Numbered from the stretch's first letter, positions 23,696 to 34,339 are shown. The stretch is 64,000 nucleotides of DNA from Stictocephala bisonia (GCA_035578905.1 JAQJVL010000030.1:1799159-1863158); one strand, 5' to 3'. A program made the numbers and translations. The notes: a model not told the origin generated them from the sequence alone.

Positions 23696-24244
23696 ATGGC
23701 GCCGGCCAGTAGTGACGTGATTGCAGTTAGCTCTGTGGAAATTCACCATTCTTTGTGTAAATTATGTAAAAAACGGGTTCTAAAGGGTATAAAATGTGAT
23801 AGATGTAGTTTCTGGATTCATACCAAGTGTGCACAAATTGACATTGATATATTAAATGACGAAGAGATGTGGTTTTGCCATACGTGCATAATCGAACAGA
23901 AGGACGCTGAAACCGCCGCCATTATCTCAAGTAAGTACGCCGTGATATCCCAACTTAACCTGGATCTATCCGAACTATTGAAGGTAAATGAAAAGCTGAG
24001 TAATGGTATGAGACTACTTGAAATCAAGCTCAATGAGTCTTACCTAAAATCTCATCAATCAAATGAACCACTAAACTGTGAGACACCCAGGTCTAACTTA
24101 ACCAGAGGCTGGGAATCAGTTCCCTATAGATCAATGAGATTCAATCAAGGAAGGCCTAGGCATACTAATTTGTCAACCTCATCTGCCTCTGAGAATGAAC
24201 ACTTCCCCCCTCTTCATAATAGTTATTCTGCTCTTGCTGATTGA
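23696..24244 (+). pseudogene. ORF1 N-terminal part: PHD finger and coiled coil
   Basis: 182 residues. PHD finger at about residues 20-65 (CKLCKK, CDRCSFWIHTKC, WFCHTC), then a leucine-rich helix (about 75-115) likely to form a coiled coil, then a polar Ser/Arg-rich stretch. The ATG lies in CAAGATGGCGCC, a good match to a YY1 site. Frame lost at 24244, before the esterase. Confidence 0.7.
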
Positions 24245-24329
24245 ACCAGAGTTACATAGCACAACACATAGGACTACGACACTGTCTAGGCCTACACCAC
24301 ATTCTAGGCCTATGCGAGGTTGAGGTTAT

Positions 24330-24994
24330 ATGAAAAACTTTAACCAGACCAAGAAACCAACTACATCTAAGAAGTATGATCCAATGACCTCACAAAAAGA
24401 CCATAAAGTCCTACTGTACAGTGATAACTATGGTAGAAACATCTCATCACATCTACAATCCACTCTAAGTAAGAAGAAGTTGTCGTATCTGGTATTGTCA
24501 AGCCAAGCGCCACCATGAAACAAGTTGTAGGCCTTGATTACAATAAGTTACCTAAATTGTCGAGTAAAAACTTTCTTGTAATAATGGCTGGTGCAAATGA
24601 TGTTGCTCAACAATCACCCCAAAATGCCATCAACACGCTCAACAGCACGCTGGAAGAACTGAAAGACACCAATGTAATTGTCGTCAGCATCCCTCATCGA
24701 CATGACCTTCCGCATGAATCTCCGATCAACACCAGTGTGCAAGAAACCAACATGCAGCTCAAGTCTATCTGCAAGCCCTTTAAAAATGTGCGCATTGTGA
24801 ACACGACAGACTGTCAGAGGGAGAACCATACTCGACATGGACAGCACTTTAGTACCTTAGGTAAATTAAACTTAGCTAGAACTTTAAGTCAGATAGTTAA
24901 AGATACATTGAACAAGACAAATAAGGTAGCCAATTCTGTAGGAACATCTGTTCAACACATTGTAGGATCTGATACAGGAAACGGCTTGGACTGA
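24330..24994 (+). pseudogene. ORF1 SGNH/GDSL esterase remnant
   Basis: Two frames (24330-24518 and 24515-24994) make one esterase-like domain. The block I position reads LLYSDNYGRN, where family members have GDS followed by H/xGR, so the nucleophilic Ser is replaced by Asn. The GxND block is present as MAGANDV, and the C-terminal His block is TRHGQHFSTLGK. Lost Ser and a frameshift indicate an inactive copy. Confidence 0.65.
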
Positions 24995-25131
24995 CCGAGC
25001 CTTGTGTTGAGAACAAGACTTGGTCAGATTCAAGTCACATATCACCAGTCAATAATGATAACGTAAGCTTAGTCGATGCAACAGTAGGTGAACTGTGCAG
25101 TGCTGATCTAAATTCAAACTTAACTATAAGA

Positions 25132-26080
25132 ATGTGTTTTCTAAATGTACAAGGCCTAAAAGGAAAAGAACTAGTTTTAAGTGATTTTGCAAATGAAAAC
25201 CATTGTAATATTATTTGTTTAAATGAACACTGGTATACTGAGCCTGCTATACCCTATGCATGTATTGATAATTTTAGTTTAGTGAATAGTTACTGTAGGA
25301 AACAACATATTCGAGGAGGCGTTGCTATTTACATAAGTGATTCACTTGCATCACCTATTACAGAGCTAGATTTAGGTTTTTTATGTGAAGAAATCCATTT
25401 TGAGGCTACAGGATTTGTAATGAGTGATTGTAAATTAATTGTTGCATCAATATATAGATCACCTAATGGAGATTGTAAAATATTTTTGGATAAATTAGAG
25501 TCTATTTATTTTTTAAAATAGGCCAGTATATAAAAAACATAAAATTGTAATAGGAGGTGACATCAATTCTGACTTTGATGTTACAACAAACAAAAATAGT
25601 GTCAGGGAACTATGTTACCTTTTGAGACAATTTAATTTGAATTACTGTAATTCTGCACCAACTAGAGATAAGGCTTGCTTAGATAATATCTTTACCAATG
25701 TAGAACTCTGTCTTGACTCAATTTTAGTAACAGATTTTCATTTTTCAGACCATAAGCCAATACTGTTTAAAGTCATGCTTAACAATGAATACAGTTCTAA
25801 AAATCTTAATCCTGGCAATTCAAAGTTGGTGGTGACTAGGCCAATGAACAAAGACAAGATTAATAATCTCATAAATTCACTTGCTGCATTTGATTGGTCT
25901 ATTCCGTTGAACATACCAAATAACTTAAATTACCTTAACTCAACAATTGTTTTTGAAAACTTTTTTCAGAGTTTTATGTACACATTTGAGCTATGCATAC
26001 CATCAAAAAGGTGTAAAGTCAATAATAGTAATTTAGGAAAGAATAAGAAAGATTTATCACTCCTGAACTGGCTTCCATGA
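25132..26080 (+). pseudogene. ORF2 endonuclease domain, broken into two frames
   Basis: 25132-25521 carries the N-terminal LNVQGLKGKE and CLNEHW motifs, RGGVAIYI and IVASIYRSPNG. After a frame change near 25515, IGGDINSDF and then, in 25622-26080, FSDHKPILF complete the EEP nuclease fold. All catalytic regions are recognisable. Confidence 0.75.
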
Positions 26081-26526
26081 AAATGAATCTGTTGACTATG
26101 TTAGATATAAGCAATAGATTTAAGACCAACATTTCTGGGTTAGCCTATATTAAGTATAGAAATAGATACAAAGCAGCTCTTATAGAAGCCAAAAAGACCT
26201 ATAATTCCAAACTAATTGAAGGGGCAAACAATAAATGTAAAACTGCCTGGAAATTAATTAGTAATGTTACCAACACACAGAAAACCCACAATCTTTCAAT
26301 TGATCCTAATATCTTAAATGATTATTTCATAAACTCTGTTAATGAAATATGCAATTCCATCGCTACGCCCAGTGTCGAAGCAATCAACATACTTACTAAA
26401 AATTGTCCCGTTACTGTCATCTACCCGGAACCAAAATTCAAATTTACAGAAGTTACTACTGAAACAGTTATTGATATTGTTAAAAACTTCAAGTCCTCTG
26501 ATAGTGTAGATGTGTATGGCTTATCT
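26077..26526 (+). pseudogene. ORF2 linker and start of reverse transcriptase, cut by the nested element
   Basis: Encodes the KAWKLISN-type linker, LNDYFINSVNEI and FKSSDSVDVYGLS, the beginning of the reverse transcriptase palm. The frame meets foreign sequence at 26533. The logical next residues (NTGVINGSSNLVKKV) are found at 32372 onward. Confidence 0.75.
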
Positions 26527-26532
26527 AAATAA

Positions 26533-26557
26533 ATCAAATCAAATCAAATCAAATCAC
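26533..26557 (-). repeat. 3' microsatellite tail of the nested element
   Basis: Read on the minus strand, AATAAAGTGATTT is followed by tandem GATTT units up to the insertion junction. A short simple-sequence tail instead of poly(A) is typical of CR1/L2-type elements. Confidence 0.8.
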
Positions 26558-26721
26558 TTTATTTAGCCAAATTGACAAAACAGTTTGTAATACTTAATAC
26601 TAACAGCTATATACTTATGTAGAGAAAGTTTACACTCTTAAAACAATAATGTTAATTAATAAGAACAATAACATAGTTCATATCTGTATGCAAATAATTA
26701 CTCTGTATTTAACAGTGTTGT

Positions 26722-28822
26722 TCAAAATTCCTTATTATAAAACTCCCGGACGCTGTAACATGAGAGATTTACTAGATGGTCCCTCAGCCGTTTTCTAAAT
26801 TTTAAGAGGTTTGATTCCAACTTGAGTGAACAAGGTAGATGGTTGAATAGTTTTATTCCATTATAAAACAGATGTTTTTTGAAAAAAGATGTAGAGTGTT
26901 TTGGAACTGCAAGATTGTTAGAGTTACGCAAGAAGTATGGAGTTTTTACTGGGACAATGAATTTCGGAAGATTACGTTTGACAAAAGTTAGTGTTTCCAA
27001 AATGTAGATAGACGGTAGGGTTAAGATACCTGACTTACGGAAATAGTCCCTGCAGGACTGGTGTCTTTTCAGAGAAAAAATTATTCTTAGAGCCCATTTT
27101 TGAATTTTAAATAAAAAAAGGGTTTTTTGGTTTTCGTACCCCCAAATAGGTATAGCGTATGCTAAGTGGGGATAGATAACCCCGTAATACGCAGATAGAA
27201 GAACTTCGGTGTTTGCAGTATTACGTAAATTACGCAACACAAAAATTCCCGAAGTAAGTTTTTTTGAAACACTTTCAATGTGATCATAAAACGTGAGATT
27301 TTCGTCCAAGACTAAACCCAAAAATCTGACACTCGGTGTCGGATGAACCACAGTTTCATCTGCAAGTAGGCTGAAACCTTTAGCTCGCCCTTTCGTCAAG
27401 CAGAAGTTCATAAGTCGGGTTTTATCAAAGTTTATAGAGAGTAAGTTGTCATCAAACCACTGAATTAAATTATTGGCCTCACAAAAAGCAACTCGTTACA
27501 ATTGATCCACGTTGGGGCTTGAAACTGAAAGAGAGGTGTCGTCAGCAAATAAGGAAAGTCTGGTCATGGATGCACACGAGGGAACAGAGTTCATATATAG
27601 AAGAAATAAAACAGGGCCCAAAACGGAGCCCTGAGGCACTCCTCTCACGATGTAGGTCTCTACTGAGGAGTAGGGGCGTACATACCTAGCACTATCTACT
27701 GACTTTATTTCCACATACTGTTTTCTACCTTGTAGGTACGAGGCGATCCAATCCAATGCTACACCACGTATGCCCACGTCACTCATCTTTAATAGCAACA
27801 AATTGTGGTTGACTGTATTCAAAGGCCTTACTCAGGTCGAAAAATAATCCTGCTGAAGGATGTCCAGAATCAAGATCTTGTACTATGTCGTTTATGAAAC
27901 TAAACATAGCAGTTACTGTAGATTTACCCTTCATAAATCCATTTTGATTTTTCAATATAATATTGTTATGTTCTAGGAATTCCCATAACCGGATCAGCAT
28001 CACTTTTTCAAAGACCTTAGAGAAAACTGATACTATTGATATAGGTCTATAACTGTTGCAAACCTTCGCATTTCCCTTTTTAAATATTGGCTTTACAACT
28101 GACACTTTTAAGCACTTAGGGAATGCTCCATATGTGAAGGAAAAATTAATTAGATGGCACAGGGGCTTTAGCAAATGTATTGAAATTTTTTTTAATAAAA
28201 TAGAGGATATCTCATCATTTCCTGAAGACTTTTTGTTTTTTAAATCATTGATAATACTGTTAATTTCTTCTTCTGTTGTTGGGTATAAAAAAAGGGAACC
28301 TGCATAGTTATTATCAGATGTTTTAAAGTGGTCATGCTTTTTAAATGTGGGTCTGATGTTTTTCCCTACGTTAGCAAAGAACTCACTAAAGATGTTACAA
28401 ATATCACCAGGTGCACTCACTAGTCTGCCCTCATCGTCTTCAATAACAATTTCTGGTTTATACGCCTTTTTTGATTTTCTTTTGTTATTTACTATGTCCC
28501 AAATGGCCTTTGATCTACTTTCTGATGTTTCTATTTCATGGATATTTTTTGCCGATTTGATTTCTCGAATCTTACATCTGTATTTGTATTTCAGCCTTCT
28601 GTAATAACAGTTCAGGAAATGCGACGAGTCAAGATGTTTAACTCTTTTATATAAATCAGTAATTTCAGTTTTTATAATCGATACTTCATCGGTCAGGATC
28701 ACTTTCCCCTTATCTTTGTTTATCACCTTTTTAAGTTTTTTTGGAAATGAGACACTAAAAGCATGCTGTACACTGAGCATGAAGGCGTCAAACTTGTTAT
28801 CTAAGTCAGTGGCAGAATACAT
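26722..28822 (-). pseudogene. ORF2 reverse transcriptase of the nested element, lightly damaged
   Basis: Segment 28822-27779: linker, KKSSGNDEISSILL, YRPISIVSVFSKVFEK, NGFMKGKSTVTAM and GLFFDLSKAFE, where one extra base breaks motif A (AFD). Segment 27822-27496: NTVNHNLLLLK, GVPQGSVLGPVLF (motif B) and LFADDTSLS (motif C, intact), ending at a TAA that looks like a point change. Segment 27411-26722, same frame: thumb and tail with VRFLGLVLD and LFNHLP blocks. Three simple lesions separate it from an intact protein. Confidence 0.82.
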
Positions 28823-28838
28823 ATAATTCCAGTTCTCT

Positions 28839-29684
28839 TTAGAAATAAGATTGACGCAAATTTGTGTCAGAAAACGAGCTAATGTAATGAAATAGAGGTT
28901 CAGACACTGGTTGCGAAATATTAAAATTTAACTTAGCTGCTTGGGCATAGTGATCAGACAAACAGGAAGTGATCACTGAGCATTCAACATTACCTCCATT
29001 CGTAAATACATGGACAATGAGACTTTGCGATCCCTGCGCTTCCCTAGTATAGCCCTCAACAATATTGAATAGGCCAAAAGAAGCCATAGTGGACACAAGT
29101 TTTTGAGCAGCAAACGTGTGGCTAGAGAGGTCTATATTTAGGTCACCCATGACTACAGAGGTGTTATGACGGTTTGCGTATTTATTAAGGCATTCAGTAA
29201 TTAGGTCCAGAAATTCATCATGTCGGTGTGAAGGTGGTCTGTAGGCTGCTACCAACAATATTTTGGTATTTTCTCCAATTACTATGGAAACTGCAGCAAG
29301 CTCACAGACACCCTCCTCAACAAACTGAACACTGTCCAGAGGCTCACATCGTACGCCAGGCCCACACCATATGCCTGCACCTCCACCTTTCATGACTGAC
29401 CTACAAAAGGATGCTATGCATGAGTAATTATTAATTATAGAGTTATCAACCTCATCGCCTTTCAGAAAATGTTCCGTTAAACATAGTAGATCTGGAGCTT
29501 CATCGGAAATGAGTACTTCTAATTCTTCAACTTTGCTCATCAGACCTCTGATGTTTTGATGCAGTAGTTTGAGGCTCGTATGCCGTTTCCCAGCTCTTTT
29601 TCGAGATAGAGTGTCCAAGGGACTTTGGGAGGTTTTTGAGCTTCCCCTAAAAAATGTTTGTTGACAAAAGTACGTTTCGAACAT
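28839..29684 (-). CDS. ORF2 endonuclease (EEP/APE type) of the nested element
   Basis: 281 residues, open throughout. Motifs in order: LLHQNIRGLMSKVEELE (first catalytic Asn), CLTEHFL (metal-binding Glu), KGGGAGIW, LVAAYRPPS, VVMGDLNIDLS and CLSDHYAQ (terminal Asp-His). It nicks target DNA to prime reverse transcription. It overlaps the end of the esterase frame by about 145 bases in another frame. It should continue into the reverse transcriptase, but the frame shifts near 28.83 kb. Confidence 0.82.
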   Translation of the reverse strand: MFETYFCQQTFFRGSSKTSQSPLDTLSRKRAGKRHTSLKLLHQNIRGLMSKVEELEVLISDEAPDLLCLTEHFLKGDEVDNSIINNYSCIASFCRSVMKGGGAGIWCGPGVRCEPLDSVQFVEEGVCELAAVSIVIGENTKILLVAAYRPPSHRHDEFLDLITECLNKYANRHNTSVVMGDLNIDLSSHTFAAQKLVSTMASFGLFNIVEGYTREAQGSQSLIVHVFTNGGNVECSVITSCLSDHYAQAAKLNFNISQPVSEPLFHYISSFSDTNLRQSYF

Positions 29685-30600
29685 GTCTTAAAAGGTAAAT
29701 GGGAGCTGGTCTGGTGACAAGTGTGTGCGTGGGATTCAGGCTTCATAGAAAGTGGTCTGTCGGGATTTTTTAACTTTGGGTTGGAAATAGTGGTATTGGG
29801 TAGTATTTTTAAAGAATGTAGAAGAAGGCTGGAGAGGGCGATTTTACCTTTAAAATTGAGATGGAGTCCATGTCTAGTGAATAGCTGGCGAGATAGTGAA
29901 TGTAAAGGTATAAACGTAACATTATCGTAACCATTACAAAGGGATAACAGGTCAGTATTTACTTTGGAAATTGTGTAATTTAGGGAAGAGTTGTCATGTC
30001 TGAGAGGCAACCCTACAAGAAATATTTTTGGCCGGGAAACCTCAGCGAAAAAGGAACTCAGCTCTGAAATGAAACTGTTACAGCGACCGGTTCCATCAAC
30101 ATTATTTGTACCACCAACGATAACAATAATATCTTCTTTACACAAATCTTTATCTTTATTTATGCCAACTAAAATCTGTTCCATTTTTGCATTTGGTTTT
30201 ACAGTGCTACATATTCTATATCTGTCTTTTATTTTACTAGCTAGAATGCTTGACAGATTTCGTACATGGCTATCTCCGTAAATAATAAAACTAGGTTTCT
30301 TAGCAGTATTTACAACAGAAAGTGTAACAATGAAATTATTTCTCGTCTTCAAAGGCTTGGTATTTTGGGGAATGTTCTTTTCCTTACTAGTAAAAGAACC
30401 TTTAGAGTATTTTGATAACAACACAGGGTAGGATCAGGGTCAGAAAGGCTAGAGTATCTGTTGGACGTGTCAAGTTCAATGGGATAGGGTTGAGGAGCGT
30501 TTCTCATTTTACCTCTTTTAGATTTGACAACCTTCCAGCTGTTTATATCTACCCTTTCTAACCTTAACGCTAATTTATCAATGACACAAGGTTTAGCCAC
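29540..30600 (-). pseudogene. ORF1 C-terminal part: SGNH/GDSL esterase of the nested element
   Basis: Frame 30600-30349 holds the linker with SWKVVKSKRGK; the sequence then changes frame near 30430 into 30424-29540. The esterase has intact blocks: IIYGDSHVRNL (nucleophilic Ser), IVGGTNNVDG (oxyanion Asn) and FTRHGLHLNFKGK (catalytic His). Such domains are known from ORF1 of CR1-type elements, where they are thought to act on lipids. One frameshift and one upstream stop separate it from the protease. Confidence 0.72.
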
Positions 30601-30612
30601 TAAATCTCTAGC

Positions 30613-31794
30613 TCAGCGGTTTTCGGATTTCCTTGATCCAGTCAGTCTAATGCTATTTTTACTACTAGGAGTACAAAGACATTGTTCAAACCACTTTGGG
30701 AAACTAAGCTTATCATCATTGACCAAGCAATAGTAGTACAATATCATCTTTGCGTTCACCAGAACATTTAGCCCACACTCAAAACTATTGTTTTGTTGGT
30801 AGCAGTCAACATTTTTTAAATTAAACCCAATTCTGTCTGCCAGTCTAGAGGCAGGTGTTTCGTTAAGGTTCGCAACAGAGTCAAGATGGTAAGCTACCCT
30901 GTTTGGAACATCACAGAATAACAGACTCCAATGTGAACCCTCGTCATACTTGTCAATGAGATTTTCACTAGATGCGTCAGGACCATTACTATTACTTACA
31001 CTACAAAATACATAGTTATAAGAGTAAAATTTCAGCTCATTTAGTTGTGTCTTAACCTCAGAAATAGACCCCAATTTTAGGATTTCACTGACAGAAGGAT
31101 CAATGAACAAAGATTTAGATAGGATTGTTGACGGATGGTGACTGAAAGAAGAAAAGTAGGCTTGTAGGATAGAGTCATCTAACCAATTGCCCGTACTTAC
31201 ACATTTTGAGGAGTTACCATTTAGCTTTACACATTCAAGCAATTCGTTGTTAGTTTTATTTGATTGTTCAAGTCTACTTATCAGACAGTTGATATTTTCC
31301 TGGTAAGATATGACCTTTTGTTTAAGTTGGCTAACTTCTTCTGTGCTCTTATATACATCATTTAGGTCAACATTAGGGCTAGGTTTTAGGTATGAATTGT
31401 TAGTATTAGCCTCTTTTAGCTGGTATTTTAGACTAGCAACTTCGTTTTTTATTAGGGCCAGTTCCTTACAGAGAGCCTCATTTTTCTCAACTACACAGTC
31501 GTTAAGTTTAAAAGAATCGTTCAATTCAGCTTGTTTCACAGTCTTAAATGTAGTAATATATGAATCTAGTTCTAAATTTTTACAATATAATTCATCATTT
31601 TTAAAAACTAAGCTTTTATTTTTCTCACATAAATCACCCATTGTTTTTACTAGTTCAGATATTTTTTCAACTACATAGCTAAGATCAGAGTTAGGGTTAT
31701 TTGCTGCAAAATAATCAAGGCTAGATGCTAGCTCCAATAAATTCTTTTCTGTGCGAGCATCAAAATTGACATTATTTAACAAATTGAAATCCAT
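30613..31794 (-). CDS. ORF1 of nested element: coiled coil plus Ulp1/NEDP1-like C48 cysteine protease
   Basis: 393 residues from ATG at 31794; the frame is open 17 codons further upstream, but MDFNLL is the likelier start. Residues 40-190 are leucine/lysine/glutamate-rich with heptads, probably a coiled coil. Residues 200-375 resemble the SENP8/NEDP1 branch of Ulp proteases, which cut ubiquitin-like proteins from their targets. It starts with WLDDSIL (204-210) and has GSHWSLL (His288), YHLDSV (Asp305), the oxyanion-hole Gln in CYQQNNSF (Gln334) and ECG (Cys340), so the whole catalytic set is intact. There is no PHD finger. The frame ends at a TGA (30613-30615), but the same frame stays open beyond it towards the esterase, so the stop may be a lesion in a longer ORF1. 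The function in the element is unknown. Confidence 0.75.
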   Translation of the reverse strand: MDFNLLNNVNFDARTEKNLLELASSLDYFAANNPNSDLSYVVEKISELVKTMGDLCEKNKSLVFKNDELYCKNLELDSYITTFKTVKQAELNDSFKLNDCVVEKNEALCKELALIKNEVASLKYQLKEANTNNSYLKPSPNVDLNDVYKSTEEVSQLKQKVISYQENINCLISRLEQSNKTNNELLECVKLNGNSSKCVSTGNWLDDSILQAYFSSFSHHPSTILSKSLFIDPSVSEILKLGSISEVKTQLNELKFYSYNYVFCSVSNSNGPDASSENLIDKYDEGSHWSLLFCDVPNRVAYHLDSVANLNETPASRLADRIGFNLKNVDCYQQNNSFECGLNVLVNAKMILYYYCLVNDDKLSFPKWFEQCLCTPSSKNSIRLTGSRKSENR

Positions 31795-31845
31795 AGTACA
31801 ATATAAGGTAAAATAAGCTTCCAGTAATAATTTAACAATAATCAA

Positions 31846-32367
31846 TTTAACAATGTGTTAATTACAATATATACAACTGTAAAAGATGAAAACTGTAGTT
31901 GAATAATCAAAAATAAAATAAAGAGATGGACTCTAAAGTAAATATATACAGGACATTTGGTACAATGGTTAAGTGTGAAACAATAGGATCAAGAGTTCCA
32001 AGTCGCAGAAGTCAAAACTAAGTTGTCCAGGAGCAGCCAGTCTGAGGGGTGCGACCGATAAATCAGAAGAGTTGGAGAATTCTGGAGTGACAGTCACCTG
32101 CCTATTTGTACAAACAGCCCGCACTTCAGATCAGTATCGCTTGATGCATCTCAGACCAGTCAGGCGCGATCTGCATGAAGATGGTCCGGGAGCAAGGTAT
32201 AATTTTGTTGCTGTTTAGTTGGCACAGTTTTGACACAAACGAACGTGACTCGTGAGCCAGTTCAGCTGGCACTGAAGTCCACTACTATACTCTGCAGGTT
32301 AACACAGCCCCTTTCGCCACATACAGCTGATCAGTTAGTGACATTTTCCCACATTCATGTACATACC
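31846..32367 (-). promoter_or_regulatory. Presumed 5' leader of the nested element
   Basis: About 520 bases with no ORF between the junction at 32368 and ORF1. The part next to the junction is more GC-rich than its surroundings, as expected for an internal promoter and 5' UTR. Inferred from position only. Confidence 0.4.
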
Positions 32368-32373
32368 AAATAA

Positions 32374-33096
32374 TACAGGCGTTATAAACGGATCTAGTAA
32401 CTTAGTGAAGAAAGTAATGTATAGCATTGCAGAACCTCTGACCTTTTGTATTAATAAATGTCTATTGGAAGGATCCTTTCCAGCAGAGCTTAAAATATCC
32501 AGGGTAGTCCCTGTATAAAAAAAAAGGAGAAAAAGACACCATCTTCATATAGACCTATCTCTATTATACCTGTTTTTGCCAAAATATTTGAAGTAGTAAT
32601 ATATTTGCAGTTATGTAGTTATTTTGAATTTAATAAATTGTTAAGTGAATCTCAATATGGTTTCAGGAAGCATAGATCTACAGTTGATGCAATAGATAAC
32701 ATGATTAGCATTATTTATAGGGCATTTGAAGATAGAGGCCTTGCTCATGCATCATTCTGTGACCTGAGCAAGGCATTTGACTGTGTTAACCATGAAATCC
32801 TGTTAAACAAATTAGCTCATTATGGCATACAAAATTCTAGCTTGGAACTTATGAGTTCCTACCTGTCTAACCGTCAACAAATTGTTTATGTTAGAAAAGA
32901 GAAGTCCAAAAAAGTACAAGTTGAAACAGGTGTCCCGCAAGGGTCTGTCCTTGGACCTTTTTTATTTTTGATAATGATTAATGACCTTCCAAAACACTTG
33001 GGATCTCATGTTGTATTATATGCTGATGATACCACCTTTTTAAATGTTCATAATGATGTTAACACCCTTAAAACTCTCACAATTTTAATACAATGA
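32374..33096 (+). pseudogene. Reverse transcriptase palm and fingers of the split element
   Basis: Two pieces in different frames join here. Near 32510 a stop and an A-run indel break VVPV from the YRPISIIPVFAK-like block; from 32605 the frame is open with YGFRKHRSTVDAI, CDLSKAFDCVNH (motif A), TGVPQGSVLGPFLF (motif B) and VLYADDTTF (motif C). Another one-base shift at about 33090 leads into the next frame. Confidence 0.8.
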
Positions 33097-33830
33097 CCGA
33101 AGCATCCCATTGGTTTAAAGCTAATGGGTTTTTACTCAATGAAAATAAGACTCAAGAACTAACTTTTAGCCTGAAAAATGTAAATGAGCAAAATTCTCTC
33201 TCTTCGTGTAGTGTAAAATTTCTAGGAGTACATATTGACCCTAAGCTTACGTGGGAACAACATATAATATTTATTAGTTGTAAGTTGTCTAGGGTTATCT
33301 ATCTGTTGAGAAGTCTAAAAAGCTGTGTACCTGATGTATTTGTTAGATCATCTTATTTTGCATTTTTTCAAAGTATCATTCTTTATGGATTAATACTGTG
33401 GGGTAATTCAAGTCATGTTAGTAACATTTTAATTTTACAGAAAAAAGCTTTAAGAGCTGTCGCTAGTGCTCCACACAAGGCTCATTGTAGACCTTTGTTT
33501 GTACAACTTAGAATATTAACTATAATTAATCTATATATTTATACTGTATTAGTTCGTATAAAAGTTAAGATGCCAGAGATGAAATTTAGAAATAGTATAC
33601 ACTCTCACAATACCAGAATCAAAAACCATATCTACATACCTTATAACCGGTTGTCTAAATCTCTAAACAGTTATGAAGTTATTGGACATAAACTATTTAA
33701 TAGGCTGCCAGCAGAATTACAAAATTTACCTCTGAATACCTTTAAGACAAAATTATATGATTGGCTCGCTTGTAATCCCTTTTACAACTTAAAAGAATTT
33801 TATGAATGTGAAATGGTTAGTCAGGTTTAA
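33093..33830 (+). pseudogene. Thumb and C-terminal region of the split element's reverse transcriptase
   Basis: 245 residues continuing the polymerase in a shifted frame: ASHWFKANGFLLNENKTQ, VKFLGVHIDPKLTWEQH, LQKKALRAVASAPHKAHC and KLFNRLPAELQNL. Complete to the natural stop. Confidence 0.8.
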
Positions 33831-34339
33831 ATTGATCTTGTTCATAGTATGTCAGTAATCTTGTACTTAAAATTAGTATGATAAATATGTTTAAACTACA
33901 ACTTTGTATCTATTTCATTAATATTTTGCTTTCATGTTCAGTTGGGTAGTTCTTGTGTTGTTACTTAATTTGCATATATTTCTTTTATGTTGTATATTGA
34001 TGCTGTACCTTGTACATTACTTGTACTTAATTTTAGTATCAGTATTAAGGATTGACTTTGTCTATTGCTATGTATTGGCCTAATGACAATAAAATTTTAT
34101 TTATTTAATGCATTTGATCATATATTCCAGAGTGTTGGATCTTTTAGCGAAAGATATATCCTGAAACTCTTGGACCAATCATTTTTAACCGAACCAGTTT
34201 GGTCATGTATCATTGTGTACAAAAATACAAGACACAGTCACAGTAAGGCAACCTAACAAAGTTAATAATTTCTGAGTGCGCTCCTTCCAACCAAGCTTCA
34301 TTGTGTCGTTAATACAAAAAAAGAAATAAAGGTCCGTTT

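Larger units (their letters stand above)
23560..26532 (+). mobile_element. CR1-like retrotransposon, left part (split by a nested insertion)
   Basis: Carries 5' leader, ORF1 (PHD finger and SGNH esterase remnants), ORF2 endonuclease and the start of the reverse transcriptase. It is cut at 26532 inside the reverse transcriptase. The continuation lies at 32368-34110 on the same strand. Confidence 0.85.
26533..32367 (-). mobile_element. Nested CR1-like retrotransposon encoding a Ulp1-like protease and an SGNH esterase
   Basis: A 5.8-kb, apparently near full-length element inserted in the + strand element. From its 5' end (about 32367): a 570-base leader; ORF1 with coiled coil and C48 protease (31794-30613); a continuation with SGNH esterase (about 30600-29540); ORF2 with endonuclease (29684-28839) and reverse transcriptase (28822-26722); a short 3' UTR with AATAAA; and a (GATTT)n tail at 26533-26557. 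AAATAA flanks both ends (26527-26532 and 32368-32373), a plausible short target duplication. Only about five coding lesions are visible, so it is younger than its host element. Confidence 0.85.
32368..34110 (+). mobile_element. CR1-like retrotransposon, right part of the split copy
   Basis: Resumes the + strand element interrupted at 26532. Encodes the remaining reverse transcriptase (32374-33096 and 33093-33830) and a 3' UTR ending near ACAATAAAATTTTATTTATT at about 34087-34108. Confidence 0.85.
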
